Shown: positions 1 to 7,345 of the stretch, one piece after another
Numbering within the stretch: the first letter of the stretch is position 1
Layout of the letters: each line of letters begins with the position of its first letter
Notes under the pieces: model-generated
Databases searched by the model: none
Told to the model about the DNA's origin: nothing
The model's input: only the letters and a program-made list of their open reading frames with translations
Virus record (IMG/VR): IMGVR_UViG_3300049460_000128
Span: 62,001-126,000 of that record
Reading direction: 5' to 3' (one strand)
DNA from: a virus
DNA: 64,000 nucleotides
Translations under genes and position numbers: made by a program

Positions 1-30
1 TTCGGTACTGAAGGCGTTAAAGTCGATCAT
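1..30 (-). CDS. start of a minus-strand gene, cut by the window edge
   Basis: Ten codons are visible from an ATG at 28-30 (MIDFNAFSTE). An AGGA ribosome-binding sequence lies just upstream and a late promoter box (59-66) precedes it. It would be the next late gene after the terminase large subunit. In T4 that place belongs to the sheath gene, but the sheath lies elsewhere here, so the product cannot be named. Confidence 0.55.
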   Translation of the reverse strand, partial: MIDFNAFSTE

Positions 31-58
31 TGCTATCCTGGGAAATAATAATATGTTT

Positions 59-66
59 TATTTATC
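59..66 (-). promoter_or_regulatory. T4-type late promoter (GATAAATA)
   Basis: The minus strand reads GATAAATA, one base from the T4 late box TATAAATA. It sits 29 bases before the ATG of the truncated gene at the left edge and just after the terminase stop codon. Confidence 0.65.
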
Positions 67-91
67 AATTGAACTGGTAGTTCTACGGATT

Positions 92-1675
92 TCACATAAT
101 TGCAAGAGGCATTGAGTCATCATCTTCTGGACTGACAATCTCTTTCAAGCTTTCGCTGTAATCTTCGTTAAGCCAACCAATAATAGCATCAAGAATACGT
201 ACCACCAATAAGGTGGCTGAAATCAAATCATCATGTTCGCCACTCTTAGCCGCATAGCTGGCGCCGCTACTTACGAAGTTCTTGAATTGACGAATCAGTG
301 ATTGACTGTTGACTTGCATACGGCCACTTTCCATCAATGATTTCAGCTTACTGCATGCACTCAGTTTCTTCGCATTGCTGGTGTTCAGACCCTTGCGGAA
401 ACGACCACGACCCTGTCCAGCCACACGTTTTTCACTCACAAAGATACCTGGGAAGTTATGCTCACCCGTATCTTCAATGATTTGCAGTACAGCTTCGCCG
501 ATACTGTTGTTTTCAACAGTCCAGAATATCTCAGGCTCTCCTTGTTGTTCTGGATTCTCCAGCAGACTTTGATTCAACATCAACAAGGTTTGCATGAGAA
601 TTTTGATCTGCCCTCGTGGTGGAGTTTTGTTGTGCTGCCACTCAGCAACTTGAATCATTTCAGGTACTTGAAATACCTGAATAGCCGCATAGTCACCACC
701 TGTACCCAAACATGGATCCAATCCCAACAGGAAGGTCTTATTTGGTTCAGGCTCGCAGAACCAACGTACTTGACCGGTATAGAATTCTGGTTCGCTGTAA
801 CGCAGTTGCACCAATGTCAGAGCATCAATTAAGGTCTCGTCATCTGATACGAATTCGCATTCAAATTCCTGTTGGAATCGTGCGGCACCCAAACTGGCGC
901 GGAATGGTGCAGCCCATGCTTCATCTCGATCTGGGTGACGATCCCACTTGACCTTGATAGGAAAGAAACCATTTGCACCTTCGCCATTTGGCAGCTGATT
1001 ACCAAATTCGTCAGTATTTTGATTTGCTCCACGCCAGATCTTAGCAAATTGGTCTTCGTCATTCTTTGGCGTTGATGTGATAATGCAGCCACCACCAGTA
1101 GCCAGAACAGGCTGAATAGCAGTCCAGAATTCGTTTGCCATACTTGGACGCACGAATGCAAACTCGTCGCAGTACAGAAGGGTAATGGACAGACCACGAC
1201 CAGCATCGGCGGTGGTTGCACGCGCAGTAATGGCCGAACCATTGTCGAATGAGATGGTACCTTTGTTGTACTCCATCACACCAGCTCGTAAATGGTTTGG
1301 GCATTCCTCGTAGCCGTATCGAATACGGTCCATAATCTCCATAGCCTGATTGAACTTATTAGCAGCAATCAGAATCTTGGTGTCTGGGACAAACATTGCA
1401 CGCCACAGCAGATATGCAGCAGCCACGGTAGTTTTACCCATTTGTCGTCCAGTCAATGATACACAGAAGCGATGATTGTGGTACGCTTCAATCATCTCGT
1501 GCTGGAATGGATACAACACGAGTGGAATAGAGCCCTTGATTGGGTGCTGAACTTTCAGGAAATTCTCGATGAAATAAAGTGGATCATCCAGGCATTTTTC
1601 CAGTTCTTCTCGTTGTGTTTTGGTGAAAGGAACCTTACTGTGTCCTTTCTTGGTGAGTTGATACTCGTTAGCCAT
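92..1675 (-). CDS. 17: terminase large subunit (T4 gp17-like)
   Basis: ATP-driven DNA packaging motor and headful nuclease that docks on the portal. 527 aa (T4 gp17 is 610). The N-terminal ATPase domain has Walker A GRQMGKTT (76-83), Walker B LLYCDE with D170/E171, and a TSTP coupling motif near 200-203. The C-terminal RNase H-like nuclease domain begins near LLGLDPCLGTGGDYAA, whose Asp residues fit metal binding. Separated from the small subunit by two unassigned virion-type genes. A hairpin (1702-1725) lies between the likely late promoter (1741-1748) and the ATG, so read-through may set its level. Confidence 0.97.
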   Translation of the reverse strand: MANEYQLTKKGHSKVPFTKTQREELEKCLDDPLYFIENFLKVQHPIKGSIPLVLYPFQHEMIEAYHNHRFCVSLTGRQMGKTTVAAAYLLWRAMFVPDTKILIAANKFNQAMEIMDRIRYGYEECPNHLRAGVMEYNKGTISFDNGSAITARATTADAGRGLSITLLYCDEFAFVRPSMANEFWTAIQPVLATGGGCIITSTPKNDEDQFAKIWRGANQNTDEFGNQLPNGEGANGFFPIKVKWDRHPDRDEAWAAPFRASLGAARFQQEFECEFVSDDETLIDALTLVQLRYSEPEFYTGQVRWFCEPEPNKTFLLGLDPCLGTGGDYAAIQVFQVPEMIQVAEWQHNKTPPRGQIKILMQTLLMLNQSLLENPEQQGEPEIFWTVENNSIGEAVLQIIEDTGEHNFPGIFVSEKRVAGQGRGRFRKGLNTSNAKKLSACSKLKSLMESGRMQVNSQSLIRQFKNFVSSGASYAAKSGEHDDLISATLLVVRILDAIIGWLNEDYSESLKEIVSPEDDDSMPLAIM

Positions 1676-1701
1676 AAAGCCTCACAAATCAATAGTCGTT
1701 A

Positions 1702-1725
1702 AAAAAGGCATCATGGATGCCTTTT
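1702..1725 (-). terminator. intrinsic terminator or attenuator before terL
   Basis: Stem AAAGGCATC/GATGCCTTT with a 3-base loop, flanked by A and T runs. On the minus strand it follows the 308-aa gene and precedes the terminase ATG. It would end transcripts from upstream but also lies downstream of the CTAAATA box at 1741-1748. Confidence 0.6.
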
Positions 1726-1740
1726 CATATGGTTGACTTG

Positions 1741-1748
1741 TATTTAGT
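1741..1748 (-). promoter_or_regulatory. candidate late promoter for terL (CGACTAAATA)
   Basis: The minus strand reads ACTAAATA preceded by CG. The same ten bases, CGACTAAATA, occur ahead of the gp14-like gene (17571) and the tape measure (59423). It overlaps the stop of the upstream gene. A hairpin lies between it and terL, which makes its role less certain. Confidence 0.5.
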
Positions 1749-2670
1749 CGCTCAATTTCGAGATATACTCAGTCAAGCTAGATTTGAAGTCATTGATCAA
1801 GCCGTTGAAGTGTTGGGCAGCAACCTTACCCTCAACATCGCCATCTTTCATAGCCTGGTTGTACATGCTTTGGATCTTGGTCTTCATCGCGGTCAAGTCA
1901 GCATTCAAGCTGCTAAGGGCGTCAACTGATTGTTGTGATGCACCGAAGAAATTATTCACGGCCACATCTTCGTCAATTGATTGCTCACCGCTTTCCATGA
2001 CGTGCTGGTAGTAAGCCATGACCTTCTGTTGGTCTTCAGGCGTGTTGCCTTCAGTCTCCAGCTTGTACAAGAAGTCAGTTGCATCAGTACCGCGCAGCAT
2101 CACCGAGGTGCCTTCTTGTGTATCGTTAATCTGGATGTTACCCAGCGCATCAGTCGTGAATGTGAAGCGGCTATCAGTTGGCATATCAAAGAATTCGTTC
2201 AATTCTTCTTCATCGCCATCCGAGGTTAGATCTTCACTAAGCTTCATACTCAGTTGATCGACGATCTTGGCACACATATCAATAGCTTGCGACTCATCAA
2301 CTGCTTGGCCGGTCGCTTGCTTGACCAATTTCATGCAAGCTTGTGCGCTCTTGAGTCGAACATTACCAACAGCGATGTCTGAATCGGAAATGCCGATGTT
2401 GTTCAGAATGCCATGTACTTTGTCCAATACATCATTGGAGATGATGGAACCCATGTCTGCACGTTCGTCCACTTCTTCAGCAGTATCGTCAACCATTGGG
2501 TTGTCACCCATGTTGTTGGTGATACGATCTGGCATATCAGCACGACCTTTGAAGGTAAAGGAACCAATAGTGTCAGCGCCTGCTGCCTTTGGTGGGGCCA
2601 GTGTGGTGTTCTCCTCAACCTTGCCATAATTGAGCAAGCGTGCGAGCAGGGAAGTATTAATTTCACTCAT
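1744..2670 (-). CDS. unassigned protein between terminase subunits
   Basis: 308 aa, acidic and mostly helical, with no signal peptide or membrane segment. I do not recognise a family. It lies between the two terminase subunit genes and follows the 256-aa gene with two bases between them, so it is probably a late virion or assembly protein. The C-terminal third is rich in helix-forming residues and may form a coiled coil. Its stop overlaps a late promoter box. Confidence 0.8.
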   Translation of the reverse strand: MSEINTSLLARLLNYGKVEENTTLAPPKAAGADTIGSFTFKGRADMPDRITNNMGDNPMVDDTAEEVDERADMGSIISNDVLDKVHGILNNIGISDSDIAVGNVRLKSAQACMKLVKQATGQAVDESQAIDMCAKIVDQLSMKLSEDLTSDGDEEELNEFFDMPTDSRFTFTTDALGNIQINDTQEGTSVMLRGTDATDFLYKLETEGNTPEDQQKVMAYYQHVMESGEQSIDEDVAVNNFFGASQQSVDALSSLNADLTAMKTKIQSMYNQAMKDGDVEGKVAAQHFNGLINDFKSSLTEYISKLSD

Positions 2671-2672
2671 GT

Positions 2673-3443
2673 TTAACCTTTACGAATAGTGTTTGGTGTA
2701 GACGCCTTGACAACTTGTTTGCCACCCTTAGTCAAGTATGTGTGCTTGACGGTGTCGCCGGAATTGTCATAGTTGCCCGTTGGTGCTGGCTCTTTGGCAT
2801 CAGCATCTTGTTTCTTGGTTTTTGGTACTTTGATATCACGATTGAAATCATCAGCCTTGACATCGTTCTTTGGCATATCCATCCAGGCGAACAATGGAGC
2901 GGGCGCGTCAACTTGTTCTGGTTGGTGTTCTGCTTGCAGAGTTTTCAAGTATGAGAGCAGGCGATTGTTGTAGTCATTACCATAATAGTTTTGACCATCG
3001 GCTGTTTGCTCTGCGTCTGAATACACGGAGTCAGTGCTCAAAAGAGGCTCGCGTTCCAGTCCTTTCTTTTCAGCATTGGCTTCAAGCTCGCGCTCTTGTG
3101 CAATGCGGTTGCCTTCGATTTCAATTGGTTCGTTATCGCAACGAACGACTACATATTTTTCAGGAATATTCATGATGTTACGAATATCCTGTTGCATGAT
3201 GTACGAACTGCATGGCAAGGTGGTTGCCACGTCGATCATATACACTTCAACATTTTGCAGGTCTGAGAAGTCCAGAGGATTCTTTTGCAAAATGGAACGT
3301 GATGGTTTTGAGATGCTCAACAGTCTGAATTTCGTCAAATACGCGGCGATCTGAGCAACAATTTCAGAAGTCAGTGGCGATGCTGTTTTGATACGATAGT
3401 TATAGACCTTTTGGCTCTCGGCTAAGTATTTTTTAAAATCCAT
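2673..3443 (-). CDS. probable virion structural protein
   Basis: 256 aa. It starts MDFKKYLAESQ, a lead-in common among structural proteins of large T4-like phages. The N-terminal half (1-110) looks like a compact alpha/beta domain (ASPLTSEIVAQIAAYL, LDFSDLQNVEVYMIDVAT). The C-terminal half is low-complexity, charged and probably disordered. Its late box GCTAAATA at 3466-3473 and a GGGAG ribosome-binding site support the start. Exact role unknown. Confidence 0.8.
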   Translation of the reverse strand: MDFKKYLAESQKVYNYRIKTASPLTSEIVAQIAAYLTKFRLLSISKPSRSILQKNPLDFSDLQNVEVYMIDVATTLPCSSYIMQQDIRNIMNIPEKYVVVRCDNEPIEIEGNRIAQERELEANAEKKGLEREPLLSTDSVYSDAEQTADGQNYYGNDYNNRLLSYLKTLQAEHQPEQVDAPAPLFAWMDMPKNDVKADDFNRDIKVPKTKKQDADAKEPAPTGNYDNSGDTVKHTYLTKGGKQVVKASTPNTIRKG

Positions 3444-3465
3444 GGAGTGCTCCCGTCAATAATCC

Positions 3466-3473
3466 TATTTAGC
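3466..3473 (-). promoter_or_regulatory. late promoter (GCTAAATA)
   Basis: CTAAATA-class late box 23 bases before the ATG of the 256-aa structural gene, followed by a good GGGAG ribosome-binding site. Confidence 0.6.
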
Positions 3474-3532
3474 GTACCAGACGGAATGAAAGTATGTGTT
3501 AACGATATGAGCCAAGTGTCATACTCCAATAG

Positions 3533-3553
3533 AAAAAGGGCCCTAGGGCCCTT
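3533..3553 (-). terminator. intrinsic terminator after the small terminase gene
   Basis: Perfect palindrome AAGGGCCCTAGGGCCCTT followed on the minus strand by a T run. It lies 20 bases beyond the stop of the gp16-like gene. Confidence 0.8.
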
Positions 3554-3573
3554 CTCGTCAATCCTGTGACCTT

Positions 3574-4092
3574 TTACTGGCCGCGAATCTTTTTGATCAG
3601 ATCATTTCGATCGGCAATGATTACCGCTTCTTGCTCAATTATCTCGTTACCTTCACCTGACTTTTGACGCAACAACGCTTTCAGTTTCTCGTTTTCGAGT
3701 TTAAGCTTCTGTGCTTTCAATTGCGCATCACGCTTTGAATTCTTGGCATCCAGGGCCAATTTGTACATACCAGCTGCGGTCTCAAATATACGACCAGCTG
3801 AACGAGTGTCAACGTTATAGCCAAGATCCATCAAGTCTTGTGCATGTTGGAGTGTCTGGCCATAAATGTCATCAGCACTATCGGCGTGATCTTTTGCTTC
3901 GACGACGTCTGGGTCTTGACGGACTGTAATTGGAGATTCCAAGGCAGCAGTCAAAGCATCAACGTCAGCATTACCTTCTGCTTCCAGCAATTCATCCTCG
4001 GTGAGCGAATCATGATCATCCGTTTCACGAGGAGCCTTTAACAGATCTTCCAGTGTTGGCAAGTCCAAGGCTTCTTGAATAGTTCTACTCAT
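3574..4092 (-). CDS. 16: terminase small subunit (T4 gp16-like)
   Basis: 172 aa (T4 gp16 is 164). Small terminases bind packaging DNA and stimulate the large subunit's ATPase. The acidic N-terminal part is followed by a central helical region (about 85-150) of the gp16 type: DLGYNVDTRSAGRIFE, then a long amphipathic helix rich in Lys, Leu and Glu fit for ring oligomerisation. The start overlaps the stop of the gp4-like gene (ATGA), so the two are translationally coupled. Confidence 0.85.
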   Translation of the reverse strand: MSRTIQEALDLPTLEDLLKAPRETDDHDSLTEDELLEAEGNADVDALTAALESPITVRQDPDVVEAKDHADSADDIYGQTLQHAQDLMDLGYNVDTRSAGRIFETAAGMYKLALDAKNSKRDAQLKAQKLKLENEKLKALLRQKSGEGNEIIEQEAVIIADRNDLIKKIRGQ

Positions 4093-4526
4093 TTTCGTTT
4101 ATTTCCTTTGGCAAAGAGCTGATCTTCAGTTAACACACGGAATGTCAGGCCATGCTTGGCACACCATGCAGCAGCGGCTTGCCATTTGGCTTTGTTTACC
4201 GCCAATGTTAATTTATCTCGCTTGCTCTTGGCACGATCGTCATATGCTTCCTTGGCGGGTTTGATCTCAATCAATTCAGCACGACGATTACCAGTCTTAT
4301 CTGTGAATACAACCATGAGATCTGGAATGTAGAAAGTCCATTTGTTCGTCAACGGATGCAAGTAAGGAATGCTGAGACTCTCACTCGCCCATTGAGTTAC
4401 ATTTGGATGTGCATCCAGAACACGGAATACCGACAATTCCCAGCTTGACCTAAAAGTGATAGGCAGCGTTCCAATATACTTGGCTGCATTTACTGGTTGA
4501 TAATGCCCTTGACTAAACTTACTCAT
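4089..4526 (-). CDS. 4: head completion nuclease (T4 gp4-like)
   Basis: 145 aa (T4 gp4, also called gp50/65, is 150). In T4 it acts after packaging so that the head can join the tail. It has a TnsA/restriction-like nuclease core: FRSSWELSVFRVLD, then YIPDLMVVF (metal Asp) and ELIEIKPAKE (E-x-K). A TTG three codons upstream is possible, but the ATG at 4526 overlaps the preceding TAA stop (TAATG), which favours it. Confidence 0.88.
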   Translation of the reverse strand: MSKFSQGHYQPVNAAKYIGTLPITFRSSWELSVFRVLDAHPNVTQWASESLSIPYLHPLTNKWTFYIPDLMVVFTDKTGNRRAELIEIKPAKEAYDDRAKSKRDKLTLAVNKAKWQAAAAWCAKHGLTFRVLTEDQLFAKGNKRK

Positions 4527-5863
4527 TATGCCCAATCCGAATAATCATCGCCGTCACTAATGTCGGGCAAATCGATTGTACCAACTGCACTATCTTGTAA
4601 TACTGAAGTAGAGTATGAAGAGAATGCAGATGATATTGAACTACCATTTGATATCTTTTGCGCTTGACCTTTGGCAATATCATACAACGATGAACTAACG
4701 CCAGTACTCGAACCTGGGTTACTTGCCACTTTACCGATAAGGGTATTCAGGGCCCCAGGGATCTTACTGGTTACTTGATTCAAAGTGGACGTAGGCACGC
4801 CAGGAATAGACAAGCCATTAGTCAATGACGAGATCGCATTGCCGAAGTTCATATTACCAAACGAACTCAACACAGACGAGGTATTACCTGGAAGCTTTGA
4901 CAGCAATGCTGTATTGCTACCAAGCGCACTTGTGATTGATGAAAATGCGGAGGTCAACCCAGCATTTTTGTTTATCGTATTACCAACAGCTGAAAAGTTA
5001 TTGAATGCGTTTGAAATTGATTTGGTTTCAAACGGCAAATTTGACGAACGAGTAGCCCCACGAGTCTCGCTCGTGGGCTCGTAAACGTCACCAACGAAGT
5101 TACGATCAGTCAAAAGACTCTTAATGAAGTCAGAGGCTTTCGCATCTGTCATTGAGACTGGAACGTTGTCGTTGTTATAGATGATTGTTTCGTACTCCAA
5201 TGTCATTGTAATGCCATGACCATGCACACTGCCGTAATCCATTTCGTCCGGGTCGAAACTGGAGATTTTTGGATTGATCAAATCAAATTGCGTGTATGTA
5301 CCATTCGAGAACTGATAGCACTCGATTTTAGAGAAGAAACCCTTCGGCGAATTTCTAGTCGCCTCAGTTTGCTCTTCGTTTGGAAGAGTTAGGCCAAACC
5401 CTGTACCACCGGTGTTCTTGAAGTCAGTGTTTGTGAGATCATAATCCCAATCATTAGCAGTGGTCTTGCGGAAATCACCAAAGTAGAATGCCGCATATTC
5501 GTGCCACATTTGCATGACCATCTGATCAGAGGTATCATGAAACTCAATCTTGACTGCACCAAATTTGATATTGGTTTGAACTAAACGTTTTTTGTTATAC
5601 TGATTAAGCGATTGCATATCAGCAGAAATACGTGGGCGATCAAACCGCTTAACGGCAAACTGAAGGCCAGTTTCCCATTTAGGCGGAGTGTTGGTTGTCG
5701 TCCCACGCACAAAGCGGATCAAGAATAGGAACTGAGGACGTGGTGCATTGAGGGCATACTTTCCGCCATCAAAGCGATCACCATCGAATCCAAAAATTCG
5801 ATAAGCTTGTCCGGGGCTACGCTGAAATAGCGGTGCCCCTTTGTCGTTCGTAGTCTTGGCCAT
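4526..5863 (-). CDS. tail tube initiator/baseplate-tube protein (gp48/gp54-like)
   Basis: 445 aa. The first 250 residues look like a tube-domain protein (PQFLFLIRFVRG near 45-56; IKIEFHDTSD-type strand region). The C-terminal 170 residues are Ser/Asn/Gly-rich low complexity. It directly follows the tail tube gene. In T4, gp48 (364 aa) and gp54 (320 aa) cap the baseplate and nucleate the tube; size, neighbour and fold fit that role. I cannot tell gp48 from gp54. Three bases separate it from the tube gene. Confidence 0.65.
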   Translation of the reverse strand: MAKTTNDKGAPLFQRSPGQAYRIFGFDGDRFDGGKYALNAPRPQFLFLIRFVRGTTTNTPPKWETGLQFAVKRFDRPRISADMQSLNQYNKKRLVQTNIKFGAVKIEFHDTSDQMVMQMWHEYAAFYFGDFRKTTANDWDYDLTNTDFKNTGGTGFGLTLPNEEQTEATRNSPKGFFSKIECYQFSNGTYTQFDLINPKISSFDPDEMDYGSVHGHGITMTLEYETIIYNNDNVPVSMTDAKASDFIKSLLTDRNFVGDVYEPTSETRGATRSSNLPFETKSISNAFNNFSAVGNTINKNAGLTSAFSSITSALGSNTALLSKLPGNTSSVLSSFGNMNFGNAISSLTNGLSIPGVPTSTLNQVTSKIPGALNTLIGKVASNPGSSTGVSSSLYDIAKGQAQKISNGSSISSAFSSYSTSVLQDSAVGTIDLPDISDGDDYSDWA

Positions 5864-5866
5864 CTA

Positions 5867-6454
5867 TTAAACGCCCGAACCTGGCAACAGACTCGAAGCA
5901 ACGTTTGCTGGCATAAGTTCGCCTGCCTGGGTTGCGATATCGTAACGAATATCCAGATCAATGTGCATAGCATCGCTGCTGCTGTAATCCAGATCGCCAT
6001 ACGAAACGCCAGTCAGGAAGCAACCTTCCAGGTACCATTGTTCGATAACCGTATCATTACCACCGTCCATCTGTTCGATGTACATGTTGAACTTGTAGTT
6101 CACACCAGCCAATGGGCTGGTCTGCTCAAAGTGGTTCTGTTGTTTCTGAACTTGGTGACCCACCAATTTGGAAACACTGTTGGTTACGTCGTCGCGAACG
6201 GTGATCTTTACTGGATCCCATTTTGGCTTAGACATGTAGTACGCGATCGAGTTGTAGCTCTCGACCTCTTTTTCCGCGTACTTGACGCCAGGGCGGCTGG
6301 CAGAAATGACCTGTTGGGTCAATTCAATACCACCTGCAATCGGACCAAAGTTGATCACGCGAACACGGAACTTATATTTTACTTTTGGCTGAAGGATGCT
6401 ACCACGACCGGTACCACCGCCCAACGGAACGCCAAATTTACTCAAAACCGTCAT
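5867..6454 (-). CDS. 19: tail tube protein (T4 gp19-like)
   Basis: 195 aa (T4 gp19 is 163). It forms the inner hexameric tube that conducts DNA. The sequence runs as beta strands typical of the family, including YKFRVRVINFGP, EKEVESYNSIAYYMSKPKW and the final strand pair with YLEGCFLTGVSYGDLDYSS. Two late boxes in tandem (6485-6492 and a perfect TATAAATA at 6520-6527) precede it, fitting very high late expression. The gene after it is the tube-initiator type. Confidence 0.9.
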   Translation of the reverse strand: MTVLSKFGVPLGGGTGRGSILQPKVKYKFRVRVINFGPIAGGIELTQQVISASRPGVKYAEKEVESYNSIAYYMSKPKWDPVKITVRDDVTNSVSKLVGHQVQKQQNHFEQTSPLAGVNYKFNMYIEQMDGGNDTVIEQWYLEGCFLTGVSYGDLDYSSSDAMHIDLDIRYDIATQAGELMPANVASSLLPGSGV

Positions 6455-6484
6455 ATGAAATACTCCATAATGAAACTAATGTAG

Positions 6485-6492
6485 TATTTATG
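6485..6492 (-). promoter_or_regulatory. late promoter (CATAAATA), proximal to gp19
   Basis: Late box 31 bases before the tail tube ATG. A second box lies 35 bases further upstream. Confidence 0.65.
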
Positions 6493-6519
6493 AATGGCGA
6501 TGAATCAGTAAAATGACAA

Positions 6520-6527
6520 TATTTATA
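6520..6527 (-). promoter_or_regulatory. late promoter (perfect TATAAATA), distal to gp19
   Basis: Exact T4 late consensus on the minus strand. It lies between the tail tube gene and the structured non-coding region. Confidence 0.75.
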
Positions 6528-6554
6528 TGACACCAGAACAGTGCCATGGAAGTT

Positions 6555-6630
6555 GTCAGTATGCCGAATGCTTCAATTTAAAGCTAATCAATGCTTTTCG
6601 GGCACGGTCGAGTCCAACCGGCATACTGAC
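6555..6630. ncRNA. candidate structured RNA, part 1 (11-bp closing helix)
   Basis: GTCAGTATGCC at 6555-6565 pairs perfectly with GGCATACTGAC at 6620-6630. Inside, GCTT/AAGC with a 7-base loop and CGGT/ACCG can form further stems, so the 76 bases fold into a branched shape. It is not a canonical tRNA: no proper T-arm or anticodon loop. No coding sequence crosses it. The strand is unknown; minus is more likely because all neighbours are transcribed that way. Confidence 0.5.
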
Positions 6631-6667
6631 TTTGCTCTAGCCTCTTTCACCTGTCATTTCAGGGACA

Positions 6668-6741
6668 ATCGATACCCCTCGCTGCGACGCAAGGCCTACC
6701 TTTATGTGAGTCGCACCCACCTCCCAGTCTCCGGTATCGAT
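6668..6741. ncRNA. candidate structured RNA, part 2 (9-bp closing helix)
   Basis: ATCGATACC at 6668-6676 pairs perfectly with GGTATCGAT at 6733-6741. Nested inside are TGCGAC (6683-6688)/GTCGCA (6710-6715) and AAGG/CCTT. With part 1 it fills most of a 365-base gap without genes. A GGAAT/ATTCC hairpin follows nearby. It could be a second domain of the same RNA. Confidence 0.5.
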
Positions 6742-6819
6742 CTTATGGGTTCAGGAATAATTCCTTGCCGGCCACCCTTACGGATAAAAACATTATACAT
6801 GCTGGACGCCATCCTGCAA

Positions 6820-7179
6820 TTATTTTCTTGGCTTCTGGCTATGGTTCAATTCTATGATCTCCAGAAACACCAAGTACGGATTGTCCGATCGCGGTGGTTC
6901 ACTGGGAGAACGATCTGGTGATAGGCGAGCTGGACGAATACGCCCATACTTGCGGGTTTTTCGCAAGAAGTCGCCATGACCCTTAAAGAGACGTTCGCAA
7001 TAGAAAGTATACGATTTCACATGCCTGACACTGACATGTTGGCGATTGAATCTATAGCCCAAAGACTCCAGGTATTTGGTCCACTTTTGACGAACCGTAT
7101 GTGCATTACCACTATCAAGGAACACGGTCTTCTTCAATGTAAGATTGTGGATGCGGATTTTGAAATTACGAATGGGCAT
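6820..7179 (-). CDS. small basic protein of unknown function
   Basis: 119 aa, rich in Arg and Lys (RKTRKYGRIRPARLSPDR near 75-92), no membrane segment. A strong AGGGAGAG ribosome-binding site precedes the ATG. It lies between sheath and tail tube genes, directly before the structured non-coding region, so it may bind nucleic acid; that is inference. I do not recognise a family and see no nuclease motif. Confidence 0.7.
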   Translation of the reverse strand: MPIRNFKIRIHNLTLKKTVFLDSGNAHTVRQKWTKYLESLGYRFNRQHVSVRHVKSYTFYCERLFKGHGDFLRKTRKYGRIRPARLSPDRSPSEPPRSDNPYLVFLEIIELNHSQKPRK

Positions 7180-7302
7180 CTGGCTTCTCTCCCTTAAAAT
7201 AATGGTAGAGAGCGGATAAAAATTCAGACAAATGGAGTATCATCGTGACAGTATATTGAAAAGAGCCATGAAATCATAATTGATCTCAATACCATTTAGC
7301 CA

Positions 7303-7332
7303 ATAAAAAACCGCCCCTAAGAGCGGTTTTTC
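7303..7332 (-). terminator. intrinsic terminator after the sheath gene
   Basis: Stem AAAACCGC/GCGGTTTT with an 8-base loop and a T run on the minus strand, 14 bases past the sheath stop. Confidence 0.85.
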
Positions 7333-7345
7333 TGAGTGCTGACTA

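Noticed and set aside
6555-6630. 76-base element as a tRNA gene
   Set aside because: The length fits, but the closing helix is 11 base pairs, no 5-bp T-arm with TTC loop exists, and the only 7-base loop lacks T at position 33. No acceptor CCA.
6541-6800. Group I intron or HEARO-type element
   Set aside because: No conserved group I core sequences seen, no split gene on either side, and the adjacent 119-aa protein has no HNH, GIY-YIG or LAGLIDADG motif.
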